This document shows, piece after piece, positions 26,275 to 33,980 of a stretch of 64,000 nucleotides of DNA (within the stretch, counting starts at the first letter, position 1; each line of letters starts with the position of its first letter). The position numbers and the translations under genes were made by a program. Below the pieces are notes generated by a model. That model saw nothing but the letters and a program-made list of their open reading frames with translations. It had not been told where the DNA came from and did not search any database. The stretch is from 14-2 sp963628035 (GTDB lineage Bacteria; Bacillota; Clostridia; Lachnospirales; Lachnospiraceae), in NCBI GenBank assembly GCA_963628035.1, contig CAVGED010000045.1:1-64000 (forward strand), written 5' to 3'.

Positions 26275-26312
26275 AACAATTTAGCCAGACCGAAGCGGTG
26301 TGTGGGCTGAAC
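26275..26312 (+). repeat. Stop-codon palindromic repeat, diverged copy
   Basis: AACAATTTAGCC (26275-26286) and GGCTGAAC (26305-26312) flank AGACCGAAGCGGTGTGTG. It matches the copies at 27924 and 45127 in order and spacing but the left arm has changed (TTTAGCC for TTCAGCC). It lies 8 bases past the lipid kinase stop. Confidence 0.55.
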
Positions 26313-26382
26313 GGATACAAGCTTAGTGCTTCCAGGAATTCACAGATTGCTCTGTTGCAATGCAATTCGCACAATTCTATCC

Positions 26383-26409
26383 TATAACACAAAACCTTCT
26401 GCATATACT
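26383..26409 (+). promoter_or_regulatory. Candidate sigma-E promoter of spoIVA
   Basis: TATAA (26383-26387), 14 bases, CATATACT (26402-26409). The -10 fits the mother-cell sigma-E pattern (CATA followed by a pyrimidine-rich T end). spoIVA is a known sigma-E gene, which supports the reading; the -35 is weak. Confidence 0.5.
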
Positions 26410-26437
26410 AAAAACAGTAGATGCAGGAGGTTTTTTT

Positions 26438-27925
26438 ATGGACAATGTCAATACAACCGCATATGATCTTTATAAAGATATCAGTGAGCGCACCAAAGGC
26501 GAGATATATCTGGGAATTGTTGGTCCCGTGCGCACCGGAAAGTCCACATTTATCAAGCGTTTCATGGATCTGATGGTGTTGCCGAAGATGGAGGATGTAC
26601 ATAGCAGGGAGCAGACGCGGGATGAACTGCCCCAGTCAGCCCAGGGGAAGACCATCATGACTACGGAACCAAAATTTGTGCCGAAAGAGGCGGCTAAGAT
26701 CGCGCTGGCGGATGATATCAGCGTCAATGTACGGCTTATCGACTGTGTGGGCTTTATGGTGGAGGGCGCAACCGGCCATCTGGAGGAAGGGGCGGAACGG
26801 ATGGTGAAAACACCCTGGTTCGATTATGAGGTGCCTTTTACCCAGGCGGCAGAGATTGGCACTCAAAAGGTCATCAAGGAGCATTCCACCATCGGTGTCG
26901 TGATCACCACGGACGGTTCCTTTACAGAGCTTCCCAGGGAGGCATATGTGCCGGCGGAGGAACGTACGGTTGCAGAGCTTACCAGACTGGGAAAACCCTT
27001 TATCATTCTTCTAAATACGCCCAGACCCTATGGGGATGAGGCGGTGCGGATGGCGGAGGGACTGCAGGAAAAGTACAAGGTGACTGTGCTTCCGGTGAAC
27101 TGTGAGCAGCTACGGAAGGAAGACATCCACCACATCCTGGAGAGTATCCTCTACGAATTCCCCATTGCCCGTGTGGATTTCTTTCTGCCCAAATGGGTTG
27201 AAATGTTGGAAAACGGTCATAAGATCAAGGCCAGCATGATCGAGAATGCGAAGAATATCCTTCAGGGAATTTCCTTTGCGCGTGATATCAGGAAGCAGGA
27301 TTTTACGCCTGTGGGGGAGTACGTGAAGCGTATGAAGCTGGATAAGATGGATCTGGCCAAAGGGCGTATCAGCGTGATCATGGACGTGGATGATGCTTAT
27401 TATTATGAAAATATGAGTGAGATGACGGGGGTTCCCATTCAGGGGGAATATCAGCTGATCTCCATGGTGAAGGAGATGGCTCAGATGAAGCAGGAGTATG
27501 GAAAGGTTGCCAGCGCTATGGAGTCGGTGCGCCAGAAGGGGTATGGCGTGGTGATGCCACAGCTTGGAGATATTGAGATCCAGGAACCGGTGCTGATCCG
27601 CCATGGCAATAAATTCGGAGTGAAGATCAAGGCATCGTCGCCCTCTATCCATATGATCCGGGCTAATATTGAGACGGAGATTGCGCCCATCATCGGGACA
27701 GAGGAGCAGGCCAACGATCTGATCTCCTACGTAAAAGACAACGGAGATTCCGGGGAAGGGATCTTTAAGACGAATATCTTTGGAAAGTCGGTGGGTGAGC
27801 TGGTGGAGGATGGAATCCGCGGGAAGATCACCATGATGGATGATGAGAGCCAGATCAAGCTGCAGGATACCATGCAGAAGATCGTGAATGACAGTAATGG
27901 CGGGCTGGTGTGTATTATAATTTAA
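26438..27925 (+). CDS. spoIVA: Stage IV sporulation protein A (spore coat morphogenetic ATPase)
   Basis: A 495-residue protein that polymerises on the forespore surface and forms the base of the spore coat. The N-terminal TRAFAC-type ATPase domain shows IVGPVRTGKSTFIKRFMD (Walker A) near residue 25, a Walker B-like LIDCVGFMVEGA near 98, and the sensor region TDGSFTELPREAYVPAEERT near 155. The C-terminal anchoring domain ends GGLVCIII. The start at 26438 follows AGGAGG at 26425-26430; upstream in-frame sequence was rejected. Length matches the family (about 490). The stop codon lies inside a palindromic repeat (27924-27962). Confidence 0.97.
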   Translation: MDNVNTTAYDLYKDISERTKGEIYLGIVGPVRTGKSTFIKRFMDLMVLPKMEDVHSREQTRDELPQSAQGKTIMTTEPKFVPKEAAKIALADDISVNVRLIDCVGFMVEGATGHLEEGAERMVKTPWFDYEVPFTQAAEIGTQKVIKEHSTIGVVITTDGSFTELPREAYVPAEERTVAELTRLGKPFIILLNTPRPYGDEAVRMAEGLQEKYKVTVLPVNCEQLRKEDIHHILESILYEFPIARVDFFLPKWVEMLENGHKIKASMIENAKNILQGISFARDIRKQDFTPVGEYVKRMKLDKMDLAKGRISVIMDVDDAYYYENMSEMTGVPIQGEYQLISMVKEMAQMKQEYGKVASAMESVRQKGYGVVMPQLGDIEIQEPVLIRHGNKFGVKIKASSPSIHMIRANIETEIAPIIGTEEQANDLISYVKDNGDSGEGIFKTNIFGKSVGELVEDGIRGKITMMDDESQIKLQDTMQKIVNDSNGGLVCIII

Positions 27926-27962
27926 CAGTTCAGCCAGAACGAATGGGCGTGGGCTGAACTGT
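27924..27962 (+). repeat. Stop-codon palindromic repeat, complete copy
   Basis: ACAGTTCAGCC (27925-27935) pairs perfectly with GGCTGAACTGT (27952-27962) around AGAACGAATGGGCGTG. The repeat begins inside the spoIVA stop codon. The core is shared with 45127-45168. No T run follows. Confidence 0.75.
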
Positions 27963-27974
27963 CACAATCACAGA

Positions 27975-28320
27975 AGGATATCACGGCTATGCAGACACCT
28001 CTCCGGGCGGAGAGGTTGCGCTATGAAAGGCCGTGACACTATTTGAAGCTTGGAAATGAATAGCCGGAGGAGTCTATTGGTTAGTGTAGGTGTGACTTTC
28101 GCGAGCCGTACAGAAACTTGGTCTTACGGGAACCGAAAATAGCAGCAAAATTTCCGCTTACCAGGCGGAAATTTTAGACGGGTAATTGTCTGAGGAAAAT
28201 AGGCATCAAGCCTATTTTCCGAGTTGCCCGCGGCTGATATTTTCAGTTTTTGGAAGCTTAGTTTCTGTAGGCACAGCATCTGGAACACCAGCGCTAACCG
28301 CTAGACGCCCCGGTGTCCAT
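27975..28320 (+). ncRNA. Candidate structured non-coding RNA of unknown class
   Basis: This gene-free stretch is full of strong stems. TCACGGC (27981-27987) pairs with GCCGTGA (28030-28036) and encloses ACCTCTCC/GGAGAGGT (27997-28016, loop GGGC). ACACTA (28036-28041) pairs with TAGTGT (28082-28087); CCGTA (28106-28110) with TACGG (28125-28129). AAAATTTCCGC (28147-28157) pairs with GCGGAAATTTT (28165-28175). GGAAAATAGGC (28194-28204) pairs with GCCTATTTTCC (28210-28220), enclosed by CGGGTAA/TTGCCCG (28179-28230). GGAACACC pairs with GGTGTCC (28282-28318). No long frame, tRNA, SRP, tmRNA or RNase P core motif fits in order. Strand and ends are uncertain; a TATAAT at 27916-27921 has no clear -35. 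I could not assign a class. Confidence 0.55.
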
Positions 28321-28372
28321 GAACAGCTCGCTATTAGCCATATCCAAAGTGAAAAAACATCAATTTGATTAA

Positions 28373-28435
28373 TATTCGCAGCAAGGCGAATAATTCAATT
28401 AAATAAGTGACGATGTTATGTTATTATGCTATAAT
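28373..28435 (+). promoter_or_regulatory. Promoter and inverted repeat before the GNAT gene
   Basis: GTGACG (28407-28412), 17 bases, TATAAT (28430-28435). Upstream, TATTCGC (28373-28379) and GCGAATA (28386-28392) form an inverted repeat with a 6-base loop, a possible operator or the end of the preceding RNA. Confidence 0.6.
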
Positions 28436-28458
28436 AAATCCAAGAAAGGCGGTGTACT

Positions 28459-29013
28459 ATGGCAGGATCAAAACTTCGAGATCTATCCACAGAACATCTA
28501 CACGGCGCAGGAGAACACAAAATGAGTTATCGCTTTGAGTTTGCCCATAAAAAAGAGCTTGAAAATATACTTCCGCAATTATTTGATATTTTATATAGTA
28601 ATATGAGTTTAAATTATCCAACAGGGTGTACACGCGAAGAGGATTATCGTATTTGGAGTAATAGTTTTATTTCTTCAATACAAGACGAAGCACGACAACT
28701 TGTGCTTATGCTTTCGGAAAATACTATCATCGGTTATTTTCAATACAGCGTCGTTGGTAATATGTTAAAAATGGAGGATATTCAAATAAAAAAAGAGTTT
28801 CACAGCAGTGGAGTGTTTGGTATATTTTATTGTTGGTTAGTTAAACAATTACCGCGGGACATTCAAAAAGTAGCGGCCTTTACAGATAAGAGAAATATAA
28901 AGGTGCAGGGTATTTTAGAGCATTTAGGGCTGGTTAACTGCGGCGAAAATAAAAATGGTATTAGCTACCATTATAAAGGCGATTATAAAAATTTGTTAAA
29001 CAAATACCTATGA
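28459..29013 (+). CDS. GNAT-like acetyltransferase, function unknown
   Basis: A 184-residue frame. From Met22 (ATG 28522) the sequence reads as a small GNAT fold: FEFAHKKELENILPQLFDIL, LVLMLSENTIIGYFQYSV near residue 80, DIQIKKEFHSSGVFGIFYCWL near 106, and KVAAFTDKRNIKVQGILEHLGLV near 140. The acetyl-CoA loop is weak, so activity is not certain. The first ATG has only GGCGG, whereas 28522 follows AGGAGA by 7 bases and is the likelier start; the 21 residues before it look unlike protein. The gene is AT-rich compared with spoIVA, in keeping with an acquired region. Confidence 0.65.
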   Translation: MAGSKLRDLSTEHLHGAGEHKMSYRFEFAHKKELENILPQLFDILYSNMSLNYPTGCTREEDYRIWSNSFISSIQDEARQLVLMLSENTIIGYFQYSVVGNMLKMEDIQIKKEFHSSGVFGIFYCWLVKQLPRDIQKVAAFTDKRNIKVQGILEHLGLVNCGENKNGISYHYKGDYKNLLNKYL

Positions 29014-29053
29014 TAACCAATTAGTCTGGACTTCAAAAAGGTAACCAACGAAA

Positions 29054-29089
29054 TGTTATCATTAAGGTGAAGGACAATATTTCTGTTTA
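29054..29089 (+). repeat. Fragment duplicating part of the broken gene at 30082
   Basis: The 36 bases from TGTTATCATTAAGG match 30264-30299 at about 30 positions. In both, the frame reads VIIK followed by K and an IS pair, but here it stops soon after (NVIIKVKDNISV then TAG). This is debris of a second copy. Confidence 0.6.
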
Positions 29090-29123
29090 GGGCTAGATAA
29101 ATCAGAATTGTGAGGGATGACAG

Positions 29124-29870
29124 ATGGTACTATACTTTTCTGCGACAGGAAACTGCAAATATGTTGCGACCCGTCTTGCGCAGGCAGTCGAACAGGAAAT
29201 TGTGTCAATCGTAGATTGTATCAAAGAAAACCGCTATGCTTTTGAAGATGAGATGATCGGCATTATATCGCCCACTTACGATTGGGGGTTGCCGAGCATT
29301 GTCAGAGAATTTCTGGTAAAGGCATCTTTTCAGACGGATTATCTGTACTTTGTTGCCACTTATGGTACCACCCCAGGTGCTGCCGGATATATGGCAAACA
29401 AGGCCATACATGGTCGCATAATAAATGCATACTATTCCGTTCGGATGGTGGATACCTGGACGCCGATCTTTGATCTTTCCACCCCGGAAAAGGTTGCAAA
29501 GTACACAAAGACAACAGAAGCGGAAATCGATGGTGTAATTCACGGCGTCAGAGACCGTCATACAAACAAGCATATGTCTCCGCGCACACCGGCGATCATC
29601 ACCGAGTTGATCGCGCAGCCGCTTTATGACAAGAAGGTGCGCCGCACATCGAACTTCTGTGTCGAGGATAGTTGTATCGGCTGCGGACTGTGTGCAAAAA
29701 AATGTCCGGTGCAGGTTATTGAAATGCAGGATAAGCGACCGGTGTGGGTCAGGGAAAAATGCGTGATGTGCCTCGGCTGCCTGCATCGCTGTCCGAAGTT
29801 TGCCATTCAGTATGGAAAGAACACAAAGAAACACGGACAGTATATAAATCCAAATGTAAGACTAGTATGA
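29124..29870 (+). CDS. EFR1-type protein: flavodoxin-like domain plus two [4Fe-4S] clusters
   Basis: A 248-residue protein. The N-terminal flavodoxin fold starts MVLYFSATGNCKYVATRLA, whose SATGN loop binds the FMN phosphate, with GIISPTYDWGLPSIVREFL near residue 47. The C-terminal ferredoxin part has CIGCGLCAKKCPV near 189 and CVMCLGCLHRCPKFAI near 213, two complete CxxCxxCxxxCP-type cluster motifs. It probably moves electrons between a flavin and an unknown partner. GGGATG before the ATG serves as ribosome site. It interrupts two related fragments (29054 and 30264), so it may have been inserted with the island. Confidence 0.88.
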   Translation: MVLYFSATGNCKYVATRLAQAVEQEIVSIVDCIKENRYAFEDEMIGIISPTYDWGLPSIVREFLVKASFQTDYLYFVATYGTTPGAAGYMANKAIHGRIINAYYSVRMVDTWTPIFDLSTPEKVAKYTKTTEAEIDGVIHGVRDRHTNKHMSPRTPAIITELIAQPLYDKKVRRTSNFCVEDSCIGCGLCAKKCPVQVIEMQDKRPVWVREKCVMCLGCLHRCPKFAIQYGKNTKKHGQYINPNVRLV

Positions 29871-30019
29871 CTTTTTCTGTCAGAACGGTGATGGAGCACC
29901 CAAACTGCTTCGACAATATCAACGGTGCCTTTGGAGAACATTGCCGTCGCGCTTGCATTGTCCTTGATCGTCGGTTCTGTGGAGGAATGTGTTTTCGCAA
30001 GATCTAAGACAAATCCCGA

Positions 30020-30048
30020 TTGAGGAAAGGCAATAAAAAAGATATAAT
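30020..30048 (+). promoter_or_regulatory. Promoter of the broken gene at 30082
   Basis: TTGAGG (30020-30025), 17 bases, TATAAT (30043-30048), 33 bases before the ATG. The sequence between 29871 and 30010 shows only a short frame ending VPLENIAVALALSLIVGS-type hydrophobic residues without a start, likely debris. Confidence 0.65.
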
Positions 30049-30081
30049 CAATTAAAGTTTACTTCAAAGAGGTGTGATGCT

Positions 30082-30450
30082 ATGAAAAAAGTTCTGTCAT
30101 ATTTAGGGTGGGTTTTATTCGCCGTTACTTTAATAGCATTGTTCTGAGTTGCGAAACCAGAAGATACAGTCGATTTTAGGGGTGTTGTAAAATCCATTGA
30201 ATACAACGAACAGGAAAAATGCACTTATTTCACAGCATCCATGATTCATGATGTTTATTCAAGTGTTATCATTAAGGCGAAGGAAAGTATTTCTATTAAA
30301 GAAATTACCGGAGAAAAAATGAAAATTGAGGATATCGCAGTTGGAGATTTAATTGAATTAGATTATAAAGGGAAAATAGACGGAAAGGGCAGTATTGTAA
30401 CAGCTAAGTGGATAAAGGTTGCGAAATCTATAAAGACTGGCAAACCGTAG
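30082..30450 (+). pseudogene. Small membrane-anchored protein interrupted by TGA
   Basis: ATG 30082 (after AGAGGTG) starts MKKVLSYLGWVLFAVTLIALF, a clear membrane segment, then TGA at 30145-30147, then the same frame continues VAKPEDTVDFRGVVKSIEYN and on to a TAG at 30448-30450. The soluble part (VGDLIELDYKGKIDGKGSI) looks like a small beta-barrel. If the TGA were TGG the product would be 122 residues. Selenocysteine is unlikely since no structured element follows and a Trp is the simplest ancestor. The family is not recognised. Confidence 0.65.
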
Positions 30451-30543
30451 ATTCACTGTATAATGAGGGTGACAAAAAAATATGGTATAATAACGAGGAA
30501 AATGGCGGTCATGCTTGCATGCACAGACATTTGACGAGTATCT

Positions 30544-30567
30544 CCATCGAGACGTTAGTCGAGATGG
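30544..30567 (+). other. Hairpin with tandem G-A mismatches
   Basis: CCATC, GA, GAC, loop GTTA, GTC, GA, GATGG: a symmetric stem with a tandem G-A internal loop. It lies between the broken gene and the 3' end of the AraC gene. No T run follows directly, so it is not a plain terminator. Nothing else was seen in 30451-30619. Confidence 0.4.
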
Positions 30568-30619
30568 TATAATCCGGACAACTATTAAAAAAGAAGACAT
30601 CAATCTGCCGACAAGCTTC

Positions 30620-31495
30620 TTATAAACGCTTTGCTTTCCTATATTCGGACGGACTATTATTGCACCATTTTCGGAAAACCTCCGCATAATAACTACTTCC
30701 AGAAAAACCGACGGCTTGTGCAATTTCAGTTATAGTCATATCCGTGTTTTTCAAATACCAAGTGCTTTGATGTAATCTGTATTGAATTAAATATGCATTA
30801 GGAGTAACGCCGATATATTTATTAAACAATTTGCAGCACTTACTTTGACCGACTGCGCCTGCCGTCGCAATATCATCAAGTGTTATTTTTTCACGATAAA
30901 ATTTCTGAATGTATCCTATCATATTTTTAAGAATAGTGAAATCGCTGTTTTGATTTTTTAAAGACACAGAAGTATTTGAGTTTTCAAAAATAATCGACCA
31001 TATTTTCAGAAACAAAGAGGAGATTATTAGCGGAGCCACCGGATTCTCCTTTGCGTGATACATACTCAGAATGCAGCGCAACAGCTCCTTTTTCCACTGT
31101 GTATCGGCAGACAGTTTTATGTATGGTACATTCTGATTTTTCAGTAAAGGTACTACATATTTTTGCTCAATGGACTGAGATACACAGAGCATCAGTGGGT
31201 GTATCAGAATACAAATAAAATCACATTCGGTTTTTGTTTTTGAAAAGCCGTAATGAAGCTGCCTTGAATTTATAAATACCCCTTCGTTTTGTCTTACGGT
31301 AATGATTTCACCGTTAATGTTATAGTTCATTTCACCCTGCAAAACGGCTATAAATTCAATGTCATCGTGCAAATGAGGCGGAGCCTCAAAGTTATTGTAG
31401 GACGAAAGCAATGCTTTTCGTACATAAATCGGATAATCTTCAAAATCATAATGTACAATTTCAGATCGGTCATCTGTTAAGTCAACTGACGGCAT
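30620..31495 (-). CDS. AraC-family transcriptional regulator
   Basis: A 291-residue regulator. The N-terminal cupin (about 20-100) has HLHDDIEFIAVLQGEMNYNING, and the C-terminal double helix-turn-helix has ITLDDIATAGAVGQSKCCKLF near 205 and TITEIAQAVGFSGSSYYAEVFRK near 258, ending in the usual SPSEYRKAKR. The start at 31495 follows GAGGAGG; the upstream 22 residues in frame are leader sequence. It is divergent from the acetyltransferase and MATE genes and may regulate them. The gene is AT-rich. Confidence 0.9.
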   Translation of the reverse strand: MPSVDLTDDRSEIVHYDFEDYPIYVRKALLSSYNNFEAPPHLHDDIEFIAVLQGEMNYNINGEIITVRQNEGVFINSRQLHYGFSKTKTECDFICILIHPLMLCVSQSIEQKYVVPLLKNQNVPYIKLSADTQWKKELLRCILSMYHAKENPVAPLIISSLFLKIWSIIFENSNTSVSLKNQNSDFTILKNMIGYIQKFYREKITLDDIATAGAVGQSKCCKLFNKYIGVTPNAYLIQYRLHQSTWYLKNTDMTITEIAQAVGFSGSSYYAEVFRKWCNNSPSEYRKAKRL

Positions 31496-31559
31496 ATTTA
31501 ATCCTCCTCGCAGGATTGTTATTGAAAAGTGTAGTATAATGGTTGAAGCACGCTTACAC

Positions 31560-31598
31560 ACACAATATAATTATAGTGTGTAGAATCAATTGTGTCAA
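31560..31598 (-). promoter_or_regulatory. Consensus promoter of the AraC gene with palindrome over the -10
   Basis: On the minus strand, TTGACA (31598-31593), 17 bases, TATAAT (31575-31570): a perfect consensus. ACACAA-TATAATTATA-GTGTGT (31560-31581) is a 22-bp palindrome with one mismatched pair covering the -10, a likely repressor or autoregulation site. Confidence 0.75.
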
Positions 31599-31611
31599 CC
31601 GGAGGTGGGGG

Positions 31612-31713
31612 CTGTCTGCCGTATCTCTTGCAAGCCAAATTACATTTGTGGAAAATTTGTTTCTTGCAGCTATGACTATCGGTTTTTCCATACTTGCGGC
31701 TGGCTGTATATAA
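31612..31713 (+). pseudogene. Fragment of a MATE transporter N-terminal region
   Basis: The frame LSAVSLASQITFVENLF followed by LAAMTIGFSILAAGCI and TAA resembles the second-helix region of MATE pumps (typically SLAxQxxFVxNLFLxAxTxGxSILAAQYWGK). It has no start and is cut before the QYWGK part. An intact but different MATE gene lies at 32499. Confidence 0.6.
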
Positions 31714-31770
31714 GCACTACAAAAAATACTTGTGGGTTAAGGATTTAACTACGAAAACGGAGGAATGAAA

Positions 31771-32493
31771 ATGTATAAAAATATAAGCGAATGGGAGAGA
31801 ATGGTCTCCGGCAAGCTCTACAATTCTTCAAGCAAAGATATTGAAAAACAGCACAAAGAAGGAATGTGCCGCTGTGACCGCTTTAATAAGATATCCGTGC
31901 GACGAGCAAAGGCAAAACAGCGTGCTTTGGAAAAGCTGATTCCGTCGGCAAAAGGAAATGAACTTGCCGTCTTTACTCCGTTTTACTGCGAATACGGAGT
32001 GAATATTTATGTCGGTAAAGGTTGTTTCGTGAATTATAATTGTACTTTTCTTGATGTGGCACCTATTACTTTGGAAAACGGCGTTTGGATCGGTGCGAAT
32101 GTAACATTTGCAACGCCGAATCATCCGTTCATCGCAGAGGAACGCTTGCCTGCCGATTATCCCGACGGAAATCACGACCTTGAATACGCTTCGCCGATAA
32201 CGGTAAAAGACGGATGTTGGATATGTTCAAGTGCAACGATTTGCGGCGGAGTGACAATAGGCAAAAATAGCATTGTTGCGGCGGGAGCTGTGGTAAACAG
32301 AGATGTTCCGCCTAACAGCATTGTAGCCGGCGTTCCGGCAAGAGTAATTCGTGAAATAGATGAGGGCGATCGGATAAATGTATGGGAAACATATCTGAAA
32401 AATGATTTTCCTGTTTCGGCAAGAAAAAAACATATCTCTCCCGACGTTGTTCAGGACGGAAGCTGCGTATTTGAGAATATCATTGGGGGATAA
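31771..32493 (+). CDS. Sugar O-acetyltransferase (maltose/galactoside acetyltransferase type)
   Basis: A 240-residue left-handed beta-helix enzyme. The N-terminal helical cap (MVSGKLYNSSSKDIEKQHKE) and the hexapeptide-repeat part with GVNIYVGKGCFVNYNCTFLD, WIGANVTFATPNHPF (catalytic His in NHPF) and GVTIGKNSIVAAGAVVNRDVPPNSIVAGVPARVIRE are all typical of LacA/Maa enzymes, which acetylate free sugars with acetyl-CoA. GGAGG at 31759-31763 lies 7 bases before ATG 31771, so that start is preferred over the ATG two codons earlier. The C-terminus has a 45-residue extension. It is followed 5 bases later by the MATE gene. Confidence 0.9.
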   Translation: MYKNISEWERMVSGKLYNSSSKDIEKQHKEGMCRCDRFNKISVRRAKAKQRALEKLIPSAKGNELAVFTPFYCEYGVNIYVGKGCFVNYNCTFLDVAPITLENGVWIGANVTFATPNHPFIAEERLPADYPDGNHDLEYASPITVKDGCWICSSATICGGVTIGKNSIVAAGAVVNRDVPPNSIVAGVPARVIREIDEGDRINVWETYLKNDFPVSARKKHISPDVVQDGSCVFENIIGG

Positions 32494-32498
32494 AGAAA

Positions 32499-33857
32499 AT
32501 GGAAGCAGAAAATAAAATGGCATATAAGCCAATCAACAAGCTAATATTACAAATGTCCGCCCCACCGCTTATCTCGATGTTTTTGCAGTATTCATACAAC
32601 CTCGTAGACAGTATGTTTGTTGCCAAAATCAACGAGCGGGCACTCGCTGCGGTTTCACTTTCATTCCCGATTACTACACTGATGAATGCTCTGTCCATTT
32701 GGATCGGTGTCGGTGTGAATGTTCTGATTGCCGGATATTTAGGGCAAAACAAGCAGGAAAAGGCAAATTCGGCGGCAACACTCGGACTCCTGTTATCTGT
32801 GTTGGTCGGTGTGGCAGTAAACATAGCAACTCTTTTTGCCATTAAACCTTATTATGTAGCATTCACTCAAAACAGTGAGATTTTTGAATACGGGATATCC
32901 TATATGAAGGTCTGCGCATATATGCAGATTCCCAATATGGTACATATTGCGATTCAAAAAATGCTGCAGGCAACAGGTAATATGCTTGCACCGATGTGGT
33001 TCCAAATTGCCGGTGTGCTGTTTAACTTCATTTTCGACCCACTGCTTATTTTTGGTATCGGACCTTTCCCCGAAATGGGAATTGCCGGTGCTGCTCTCGC
33101 AACGGTTTTAGGGTATACGCTGTCAATGCTAATCGCATTGATTCAGTTGTTTTTTACGAAGCAAAAAGTCAAGCCATTGTTGAAAGGGTATCATTTTGAA
33201 CCGCAGATGTTCAGAATGCTCATTTCCTACGGGCTTCCGTCGTTCATTATGAATGCGTTAGGCTCATTTATGGTAAACTTCGTAAATGTGTTTTTAGTCA
33301 AGTATTCCGATACGGCGGTGGCATTTTTCGGGGCATATTTCAAAGTGCAGCAACTGATTGTTATGACGGTAAACGGACTCATACAGGGATGTCTCCCGAT
33401 TATGCGGTTCAACTACAGAGCAAAAAAAGAGGCGCGTCTATGGCAAACCTACAAGATTGGAACGCTTATTGCGACGATTATGATGCTTGCGGGAACTTTT
33501 TTGCTGTTGTGCTTTCCAAACGGAATACTCTCCCTTTTCTCTGCGTCGGAGGAAATGCGCACACTTGGCATCTCCGCAATGCGCATTATGTCGCTTGGCT
33601 TTGTGTTCAGCGGGTTTTCTACAATGATTGCAACCTATGAACAGGCAACGGACAGAGTTGTGCCGAGTATGACGATTCAACTTCTACGCCAAGGTATTTT
33701 GTTGGTTCCGTTGATGTGGCTATTGAACCATACCTTGCAAATTTCCGGGATATGGATTGCGTTTCCTGTTACGGAATGGCTGGTATGCGTTATGGCTGGC
33801 GTCTTTATGAAAAGAGATCGGAAGCGTCAATTTTCAGGAAGTAACATCGGCACATAA
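32499..33857 (+). CDS. MATE-family efflux transporter
   Basis: A 452-residue polytopic protein with twelve predicted helices. ILQMSAPPLISMFLQYSYNLVDSMFVAKI is cut by family-typical charged positions at the N-terminus; the repeat of the motif around FMVNFVNVFLVKYSDTAV marks the second half. NMVHIAIQKMLQATGNM and GQNKQEKANSAATLG are further MATE marks. It would export drugs or metabolites using Na+ or H+. It is probably co-transcribed with the acetyltransferase (5-base gap). Ribosome site is a weak GGGGATAAAG. AT-rich like its neighbours. Confidence 0.92.
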   Translation: MEAENKMAYKPINKLILQMSAPPLISMFLQYSYNLVDSMFVAKINERALAAVSLSFPITTLMNALSIWIGVGVNVLIAGYLGQNKQEKANSAATLGLLLSVLVGVAVNIATLFAIKPYYVAFTQNSEIFEYGISYMKVCAYMQIPNMVHIAIQKMLQATGNMLAPMWFQIAGVLFNFIFDPLLIFGIGPFPEMGIAGAALATVLGYTLSMLIALIQLFFTKQKVKPLLKGYHFEPQMFRMLISYGLPSFIMNALGSFMVNFVNVFLVKYSDTAVAFFGAYFKVQQLIVMTVNGLIQGCLPIMRFNYRAKKEARLWQTYKIGTLIATIMMLAGTFLLLCFPNGILSLFSASEEMRTLGISAMRIMSLGFVFSGFSTMIATYEQATDRVVPSMTIQLLRQGILLVPLMWLLNHTLQISGIWIAFPVTEWLVCVMAGVFMKRDRKRQFSGSNIGT

Positions 33858-33913
33858 TAATCGACAGAAAGATCGTATGTGTAATTCCTCACTAGTTGCA
33901 TCCAATGTCATCA

Positions 33914-33942
33914 TTGACCGATTGAACAGGAAGTGTTATGAT
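33914..33942 (+). promoter_or_regulatory. Promoter of the DUF1003 gene
   Basis: TTGACC (33914-33919), 17 bases, TATGAT (33937-33942), about 38 bases before the ATG. Confidence 0.65.
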
Positions 33943-33980
33943 AATAAAGCAAGAAAATTATACAAAAGGAGAAATCGTCC

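Noticed and set aside
28090..28135. Group II intron domain V, because GAGCCGTA and TACGGGAACC occur
   Set aside because: The helix lacks the correct length and bulge, and there is no intron 5' end or reverse transcriptase nearby.
28100..28220. RNase P RNA, because ACAGAAA and GAGGAAA pieces occur
   Set aside because: The pieces are in the wrong order (the 3' conserved region before the 5' one) and the surrounding helices do not fit.
30145..30147. TGA as a selenocysteine codon
   Set aside because: There is no hairpin of the right type after it, no redox motif around it, and it follows a membrane anchor; a lost Trp codon is simpler.
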